A stretch of DNA of 9,987 bases from Prevotellaceae bacterium. GTDB taxonomy: Bacteria; Bacteroidota; Bacteroidia; Bacteroidales; Paludibacteraceae. Numbering within the stretch: the stretch's first letter is position 1; each line of letters opens with the position of its first letter. The DNA lies in NCBI GenBank assembly GCA_031290375.1, contig JAITNR010000180.1, positions 1-9,987 on the forward strand. Direction: 5' to 3'. Shown here piece by piece: positions 5,484 through 9,987 of this stretch. The notes under the pieces are model-generated. The model was not told the DNA's origin, ran no database searches, and saw only the letters and a program-made list of their open reading frames with translations. Position numbers and translations under genes: made by a program.

Positions 5484-7643
5484 TTATTTAAAGTGTTCCA
5501 TTAAAAAAATTGTGCATCTCCTATACAAATGCAACCTTGCCTTATCGCCAAGAATGCTGTGATTTTTGTTGGTATATAACTGCATATCAAACTGTTTGCC
5601 TGCCTCAACAAGTTTTTCGGCAAGAAGGTATGAGTTTTGAGTGAGAACGTTATCGTCTGCTGTGCCGTGGATTAGCAACATATTGCCTGTCAGGTTATTA
5701 ACTCTTTCCAAAATATTAGTTTCGGCATAGCCACTATAGTTTTCTTGCGGACGGTTCATAAATCGTTCGGTATAGGCGGTGTTGTAGAGTTTCCAATCGG
5801 TAACAGGAGCAATGGCAATGCCTGCCTTGAAAGGATTATCGGGGCTTGTCATACACATAAGCGTCATAAATCCGCCGTAACTCCAGCCCCAGATAGCCAT
5901 TCTATCCTTGTCCACTTCGGGCATTTGGGCAAAATAGTTTGCTGCTCCTATTTGGTCTTGTGCCTCCAATTCTCCGAGTTTGCCGTAGGTGCAATCTCTG
6001 AACTGTCGCCCTCTTGCTCCTGTGCCTCGCCCGTCTGCGCAGGCAACGATAAAGCCCTGCTGTGCAAGATAATATTCCCAATCCAAATGCCAACGATTAA
6101 GAACTTCTTGCGAGTCAGGTCCTCCATATTGCACCATCACAAGCGGATATTTTTTATTTGACTTAAAATCGGTTGGTTTCACTATCCAGGCATTGAGTTC
6201 TATGCCCAGAGTGGTCGTGATTTTTAAAAATTCTTTCTGCGGGAGATTTAAGCTCTTAAACTTTTCGGACAAATCTTTGTTGCCTCCAAAATTTCTAATA
6301 GTTTTGCCTTTTTCGTTGATAATTGTAAAAATAGTTGGTGTTGTAGAATTATCAAAGCTATAAACAGCATATTTGAAATTTGTTGAAAAATTAGCCTTTT
6401 GATACCCTTTCCTTTCGTCAAAAACGGATATTTTGCCGTTTGAACCGACAGAACAAACATTTCTTTGAATTGGCGAAAAATTTGCTGCCTGAAAATAGGC
6501 TGTTTTTATTTTTTCATCATAGCCGTAGAAGGCAGTAATATCCCAATTCCCTTTTGTAAGTTGTTGTTTTACAATACCATTTGGTTCAAAAAGATACAAA
6601 TGCCTGAAATTGTCTTTTTCACTCATAAGGATGAAACTATTGTCTGATAAAAATTGCACAACATCAAAATTGCGGTAGTCCGAATAGGTTTTGGCGTTTT
6701 CACTGTAAAGTTTTGTGGATATGCCTGAACGAGGATTAAAGGACAGTAAATCAATCTGTTTCTGGCTACGGCTAAGTTTTACCACAGCCAGAGCCCCGTT
6801 GTTCAGAGTCCATTTCATTGTTGGAATGTAAAAGTCTTCATTTTCAGGGAGCTGCATTTTTGTTGTGGTTCTGTTTTCCACATCATAAATCCAGACTGAA
6901 ACCTTTGAATTAGGCGTTCCTGCCTTTGCATACTTGTAGGTCTGCAACGTGGGATAGGTGTCGTTAATCCATTGAAACGAAAATTTATTTACCTCCCTTT
7001 CGTCAAAGCGGATAAAGGCAAGCAGTTTGCTGTCTGGACTCCACTCGAAATAGCAGATATTTGTAAATTCTTCTTCATAAACCCAATCGGGCGTGCCATT
7101 GATAATTTTGTTTTTTTCGCCATCTTTGGTAATTTGGCTCTCTGTATCAAAATCTAACTTTTTCAGATAGAGGTTGTTATCTCTTGCAAAGGCAACAATT
7201 CTGCCATTTGGCGAAAAATGAGCCATTTGTTGTGAGCCGTTTTCGCTAAGTTGCTCAATTTTATTGCGTTTGATGTCATAGACGTAATAATCTGTAGTAA
7301 AAGAACGTCTGTAAATCATTTTTTTGTCAGTATGAACAAGTATTTTTTGTTCCTGATTATCAAATTCAAAATTTGCAATCTCTTTGACGGGACAATTTTT
7401 TATCTTGTCAATATTAAAAATTTCCTCACTTTTCTCGGAATTATAGTGGTACACCTTAATTGTTTTGTTGTTTTCAGACAGGCACGCAAATCGTTCTCCA
7501 TCGCTTAAATGATAGATATTGGGTGGAGTATTCGGTTTAAACTTTCCACTCGTAAAGTCCTCAAGATAGGACTGAGAAAACATTGTTATATTGCTGATAA
7601 CAAGCAATATCAAAACAGAAATTCGATTAATTCTATTGTTCAT
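5484..7643 (-). CDS. Dipeptidyl peptidase IV (S9B serine peptidase)
   Basis: DPP IV removes N-terminal X-Pro or X-Ala dipeptides from peptides; in Bacteroidales such as Porphyromonas gingivalis it is periplasmic and feeds peptide catabolism. The product has 719 residues, close to the usual length. A signal peptide ends near residue 24 (VLILLVISNITMFSQ), the beta-propeller covers about 90-430 and the alpha/beta-hydrolase domain about 500-719. The catalytic serine is Ser588 in GWSYGG, the aspartate Asp663 in HGTADDNV and the histidine His695 in NKNHSILG. The DWVYEEEF motif at 186-193 supplies the double glutamate that binds the substrate amino terminus. Spacings between catalytic residues (75 and 107) fit the P. 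gingivalis enzyme as I remember it. The gene stands alone, followed by the promoter-driven FKBP run and preceded by a divergent intergenic region. Confidence 0.95.
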   Translation of the reverse strand: MNNRINRISVLILLVISNITMFSQSYLEDFTSGKFKPNTPPNIYHLSDGERFACLSENNKTIKVYHYNSEKSEEIFNIDKIKNCPVKEIANFEFDNQEQKILVHTDKKMIYRRSFTTDYYVYDIKRNKIEQLSENGSQQMAHFSPNGRIVAFARDNNLYLKKLDFDTESQITKDGEKNKIINGTPDWVYEEEFTNICYFEWSPDSKLLAFIRFDEREVNKFSFQWINDTYPTLQTYKYAKAGTPNSKVSVWIYDVENRTTTKMQLPENEDFYIPTMKWTLNNGALAVVKLSRSQKQIDLLSFNPRSGISTKLYSENAKTYSDYRNFDVVQFLSDNSFILMSEKDNFRHLYLFEPNGIVKQQLTKGNWDITAFYGYDEKIKTAYFQAANFSPIQRNVCSVGSNGKISVFDERKGYQKANFSTNFKYAVYSFDNSTTPTIFTIINEKGKTIRNFGGNKDLSEKFKSLNLPQKEFLKITTTLGIELNAWIVKPTDFKSNKKYPLVMVQYGGPDSQEVLNRWHLDWEYYLAQQGFIVACADGRGTGARGRQFRDCTYGKLGELEAQDQIGAANYFAQMPEVDKDRMAIWGWSYGGFMTLMCMTSPDNPFKAGIAIAPVTDWKLYNTAYTERFMNRPQENYSGYAETNILERVNNLTGNMLLIHGTADDNVLTQNSYLLAEKLVEAGKQFDMQLYTNKNHSILGDKARLHLYRRCTIFLMEHFK

Positions 7644-7776
7644 ATCATTTACTTTTATATTTATTGTTTATGCGAATCAATGGTTGAGATTGTGTATGAA
7701 AGTCTTGTTAACTTTGTCCAACCTCGTAAATTCTGATTCGTAATTAATATTATTCACTGTTACTAATTTCAATTTT

Positions 7777-7784
7777 CAAAGTTA
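7777..7784 (-). promoter_or_regulatory. Possible -7 box for the DPP IV gene
   Basis: On the minus strand this reads TAACTTTG, an exact TAnnTTTG match, about 135 bases upstream of the DPP IV ATG. No TTTG is found at the standard 19-20 base distance; the nearest lies about 25 bases away. The call is therefore tentative. Confidence 0.35.
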
Positions 7785-7879
7785 ATCTATTTTTTTTAAT
7801 TTTCGACAGCAAAATCAGGGTATAAATTATCCTCAAATATTAAAAAATATTAAAAGTAGAAAAAAGTGATTTTTTTTTT

Positions 7880-7887
7880 TACTTTTG
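7880..7887 (+). promoter_or_regulatory. -7 box for the DUF1573 genes
   Basis: TACTTTTG followed by CAT matches the Bacteroidetes -7 box and lies 84 bases upstream of the first DUF1573 ATG, giving an A-rich leader of roughly 75 nt. No clear -33 TTTG is present. It is the best plus-strand promoter candidate in the divergent region. Confidence 0.5.
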
Positions 7888-7971
7888 CATTCTTGTCAGG
7901 TCTAAGATACTGTGTAAAATATTAGTAATAAAAAATAGTTTAATTAAAATTAAAAATTAAAAATTAAAAGT

Positions 7972-8499
7972 ATGAAAAAGTCAATCTTTTTATCAGTTGT
8001 GCTTGCTGCAAGCGTTTCGTTGCTTGCACAGGAAAAGAAAATGGTAGAATTTGTGGAGGCAACCCATAATTTCGGTACAGTAAAAGAGGGGGACGGTGAT
8101 AATGGGAAAATTACCACTGTGTTTAAGTTTACAAACCTCGGAGCAACGCCCATCTTTATTGAAAGTGCGAGTGCTTCCTGTGGTTGCACTACTCCCAAGG
8201 TGGATTCTTCCAAGCCGATTGCTCCGGGAGAAGTTGGTGAAGTTCCTGTTACGTACAACACAAACGGACGTGTCGGCACATTCTCAAAGCAGATAACCGT
8301 AGTGTTTAGAAATGCACAGGAAGAAAAATCCACCGAAAAACTCTTTATTAAGGGTGAAGTTACTGCCAAAAATGATGCTCAACAGATCAATGCAGTCCCT
8401 GAAAAGACTGAACCAAGAGTAGAGCCTGCACAGGTTCAGGCACACGACCATAAAGATGCAAAAGGAGAGAAGAAACACTCCAAATCGGAAAAAAAATGA
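7972..8499 (+). CDS. DUF1573 secreted protein with charged C-terminal tail
   Basis: This 175-residue protein carries one DUF1573 domain, an immunoglobulin-like fold related to the ASPM/SPD-2/Hydin group; its molecular function is unknown. A signal peptide ends at about residue 20 (SVSLLAQ). The domain covers about 25-132 with THNFGTVKEGDG, the hallmark SCGCTTP at 69-75, IAPGE, TYNTNGRVGTFSK and LFIKGEV. After residue 133 comes a low-complexity tail rich in Lys, Glu, Asp and His (HDHKDAKGEKK) that is absent from the paralogue downstream. The ATG directly precedes the signal peptide and no Shine-Dalgarno is present. It is the first of two tandem DUF1573 genes and is separated from the second by a terminator hairpin. 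Confidence 0.9.
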   Translation: MKKSIFLSVVLAASVSLLAQEKKMVEFVEATHNFGTVKEGDGDNGKITTVFKFTNLGATPIFIESASASCGCTTPKVDSSKPIAPGEVGEVPVTYNTNGRVGTFSKQITVVFRNAQEEKSTEKLFIKGEVTAKNDAQQINAVPEKTEPRVEPAQVQAHDHKDAKGEKKHSKSEKK

Positions 8500-8525
8500 T
8501 GTAACAAGAAGTGAAAATTTTATTG

Positions 8526-8533
8526 TAACTTTG
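8526..8533 (+). promoter_or_regulatory. TAnnTTTG box between the DUF1573 genes
   Basis: TAACTTTGC is an exact -7 match 103 bases upstream of the second DUF1573 gene. It could give that gene its own promoter, but transcription would begin almost at the foot of the terminator stem that follows, and no -33 TTTG is seen at the right distance. Weak support. Confidence 0.3.
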
Positions 8534-8534
8534 C

Positions 8535-8571
8535 AAAACCTGACAAGATGTTGAATCTTGTTAGGTTTTTT
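8535..8571 (+). terminator. Rho-independent terminator after the first DUF1573 gene
   Basis: A 15-bp stem (8535-8549 with 8555-8569, one G-U pair) with a 5-base loop ends in a T6 tract at 8566-8571. It lies 36 bases after the stop codon. It should end or attenuate the upstream transcript and reduce read-through into the second DUF1573 gene. Confidence 0.8.
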
Positions 8572-8635
8572 AGAAACAGACAATATAACGAACAGCTAAC
8601 TAACTAATTTTAAATCCGTAAAAAAAAATATTTTT

Positions 8636-9703
8636 ATGAAAAAAATTGTATTATTATTGTTTATTGTTCCCTCCATTGCTTTGGGGCAGGACAAAATTGA
8701 CATTGTTTTCAACGAAAAAACACATGATTTTGGCACCATAAAAGAGGAAGATGGTACTGCGTCAACGCAATTTACCTTTGTTAATACCTCTTCCATGCCA
8801 ATTACCATAAAAGAGGTAAGGGCATCTTGTGGCTGTACAACGCCGAGTTATAGCCTCGAACCGATTGCTCCTAACAAGGAAGGTAAAATTGTGGTGTCAT
8901 ACAACCCTGATAATAGACCGGGAAATTTCAACAAATCAATTATTGTCCAGTTGGGCAACGATTTTGAAAATAGAACCGAGAAATTAACTATTGACGGTGT
9001 AGTTTTGCCAAAGGGTGCTAAATTTGAAAACTTGTATCCGTATAGCATTGGTAATATGCTATTTAGAGAAAAGACTTTAAATGTGGGATCAATTTTTAAA
9101 AATGAGAGCAGGACAAAAACTATTGAAGTGTTTAACAATTCCGATAAGGAATTGAGTATCTCATTTGCTGCTGTCCCCGAATATTTGGATTTGAAAGGCG
9201 AATCTGAAATTGCACCTAAGCAAAAATCGCTATTAACCGTAGTATTCAACGCTCAAAAAGCGAAAGAATGGGGCATAATCTCCGATATTGTCAGGTTGAA
9301 GACGAGCGACAAATTTGAAGGTGCTTTCACCATTAAGGCTAATGTTGTAGAGGATTTTAGCAAAATTACAGATAAACAATTGCAAGTTTCACCTGTTGTA
9401 ACTTTATCCACAAGAAATATTAATCTGATGTCAATAAAGGCAGGCACAACAAGAAAGTCCAAGATACTGATTACAAATTTAGGTCATTCACCACTGATTA
9501 TTAGGAACATACAACCTACTTCCAATAATGTAAGTGTAAAAGTTTCAAAAAGCGAGATTGCACCTGATGAGTCTGCCGTTTTGGATATTATAGTGGATGC
9601 AAAAAATTTGGAGTTACTTCAATACAGAAAGCAGATTCAAATCGTTACGAACGATCCCATTAGTCCTGTTACAAGTTTGAATATTGAGTGGCAAGTGGAA
9701 TAA
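8636..9703 (+). CDS. DUF1573 secreted protein with three Ig-like modules
   Basis: This 355-residue protein begins with a signal peptide ending near residue 18 (PSIALGQ). The first module (about 22-125) is a DUF1573 domain with THDFGTIKEEDG, SCGCTTP at 64-70, IAPNKEGKIVVSYNPDNRPGNF and LTIDGV. Two further Ig-like modules follow at about 135-240 (LNVGSIFKNESRTKTIEVFNNS) and 250-355 (INLMSIKAGTTRKSKILITNLG, IVTNDPISPVTSLNIEW) without the cysteine motif. The repeated pattern of FG/NxG start, N-S/N-L-G turn and IAPxE/K strand resembles ASPM-SPD-2-Hydin repeats. The role is unknown; it is presumably periplasmic or surface-located. It is a paralogue of the preceding gene and 136 bases downstream of it. 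Confidence 0.9.
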   Translation: MKKIVLLLFIVPSIALGQDKIDIVFNEKTHDFGTIKEEDGTASTQFTFVNTSSMPITIKEVRASCGCTTPSYSLEPIAPNKEGKIVVSYNPDNRPGNFNKSIIVQLGNDFENRTEKLTIDGVVLPKGAKFENLYPYSIGNMLFREKTLNVGSIFKNESRTKTIEVFNNSDKELSISFAAVPEYLDLKGESEIAPKQKSLLTVVFNAQKAKEWGIISDIVRLKTSDKFEGAFTIKANVVEDFSKITDKQLQVSPVVTLSTRNINLMSIKAGTTRKSKILITNLGHSPLIIRNIQPTSNNVSVKVSKSEIAPDESAVLDIIVDAKNLELLQYRKQIQIVTNDPISPVTSLNIEWQVE

Positions 9704-9767
9704 TAAATAATTCACTTTCACAAGTCCTATAACTTGCTGATATTTACCCAAAAAAGTAGCATAATAT

Positions 9768-9798
9768 TTTGTAAAGTTGCTTAGAATCAGTAATTTTT
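9768..9798 (+). promoter_or_regulatory. Possible plus-strand promoter near the right edge
   Basis: TTTG at 9768-9771 lies exactly 19 bases before TAATTTTT at 9791-9798, close to the TTTG-N19-TAnnTTTG consensus but with T for the last G. It points toward the inverted-repeat structure and the window edge. No gene starts within the window downstream of it. Confidence 0.3.
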
Positions 9799-9848
9799 GT
9801 ACTTTTTTCTGATACAGGGGGTTCCATTGATTTTATTATTTTTCACTA

Positions 9849-9967
9849 CTGTCCGCTAAACCATTCATAAAAAAAAGCGGGATACAAAATCCCGCCGCAT
9901 TGATTATCTTTGTGATATCTTAAACACAGATTAATCAATGCACAAAAGTACAAATTTTAGCGGACAG
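9849..9967. repeat. 12-bp inverted repeat enclosing nested stems, possible mobile-element end
   Basis: CTGTCCGCTAAA at 9849-9860 and TTTAGCGGACAG at 9956-9967 are exact inverted copies bounding 119 bases. Inside are a terminator-type stem (9877-9895) and a second imperfect stem with 10-base exact arms, GCATTGATTA (9897-9906) and TAATCAATGC (9932-9941). The layout could be a MITE-like element or repeats at the end of an insertion sequence. No clean target-site duplication is visible next to the arms, so the identity is open. Confidence 0.6.
9869..9895 (-). terminator. Minus-strand terminator at the right edge
   Basis: Read on the minus strand, a 7-bp GC-rich stem GCGGGAT/ATCCCGC with a 5-base loop is followed by eight T residues. 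It would end a minus-strand transcript arriving from beyond the window, or a short RNA started from TACTTTTG at plus 9950-9943. No plus-strand T tract is present, so it is not the terminator of the DUF1573 gene. Confidence 0.7.
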
Positions 9968-9987
9968 CCACTGCTAAATCAGCTATT

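Larger units (their letters stand above)
7644..7971. other. Divergent intergenic region between DPP IV and DUF1573 genes
   Basis: This 328-base stretch holds no gene and no tRNA-like or strongly structured RNA that I can see. It is very AT-rich, with homopolymer runs (T11 near 7870-7880) and tandem copies of an ATTAAAA-type unit at about 7942-7969 ahead of the DUF1573 start. Promoter-like TAnnTTTG boxes occur in both directions and are listed separately. A further plus-strand TAACTTTG at 7709-7716 has no evident target. Confidence 0.6.

Noticed and set aside
5745..6161. Plus-strand 138-codon frame inside the peptidase gene.
   Set aside because: It runs antisense to the catalytic domain of DPP IV, whose motifs and length are complete; no independent support.

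Overview
The window looks like chromosomal DNA from a Bacteroidetes organism, most likely order Bacteroidales. It is AT-rich, its genes lack Shine-Dalgarno sequences and have A-rich leaders, and its promoters carry the Bacteroidetes -7 box TAnnTTTG. The gene families agree: a FISUMP-type surface protein, S9 dipeptidyl peptidase IV, DUF1573 proteins, a PorT-type barrel and YajC/YbbR/CoaE in a row. The species cannot be named from the sequence.

Layout. Positions 1-66 are probably the last codons of an upstream gene. A secreted FISUMP-domain protein follows on the + strand (124-1515), closed by a 35-bp perfect hairpin and then a conventional terminator. Between that terminator and coaE lies a broken piece of a tyrosine recombinase on the minus strand (about 1663-1910). 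It has an in-frame stop, two frame changes and no catalytic C-terminus.

From 5290 down to 1925 five minus-strand genes run head to tail: an FKBP-type prolyl isomerase lipoprotein, a PorT-like outer-membrane barrel, YajC, a YbbR-like protein and dephospho-CoA kinase. A strong promoter at 5306-5337 precedes the first, so this may be one transcription unit. Four products act in or on the envelope and the last is a CoA biosynthesis enzyme. A separate minus-strand gene, 5484-7643, encodes a complete dipeptidyl peptidase IV with all expected active-site residues.

A 328-base divergent intergenic region separates the peptidase from two tandem + strand DUF1573 genes (7972-8499 and 8636-9703), which have a terminator hairpin between them. 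The window ends in a compact structure (9849-9967): an exact 12-bp inverted repeat enclosing a minus-strand terminator and a second imperfect stem. It may be the end of an insertion element, a MITE-like element or the 3' end of a minus-strand gene outside the window.

Most of the window is ordinary core and surface-protein DNA. The non-routine items are the recombinase remnant, the long hairpin after the FISUMP gene, and the inverted-repeat structure at the right edge. No defence system, CRISPR array, tRNA or rRNA was seen.
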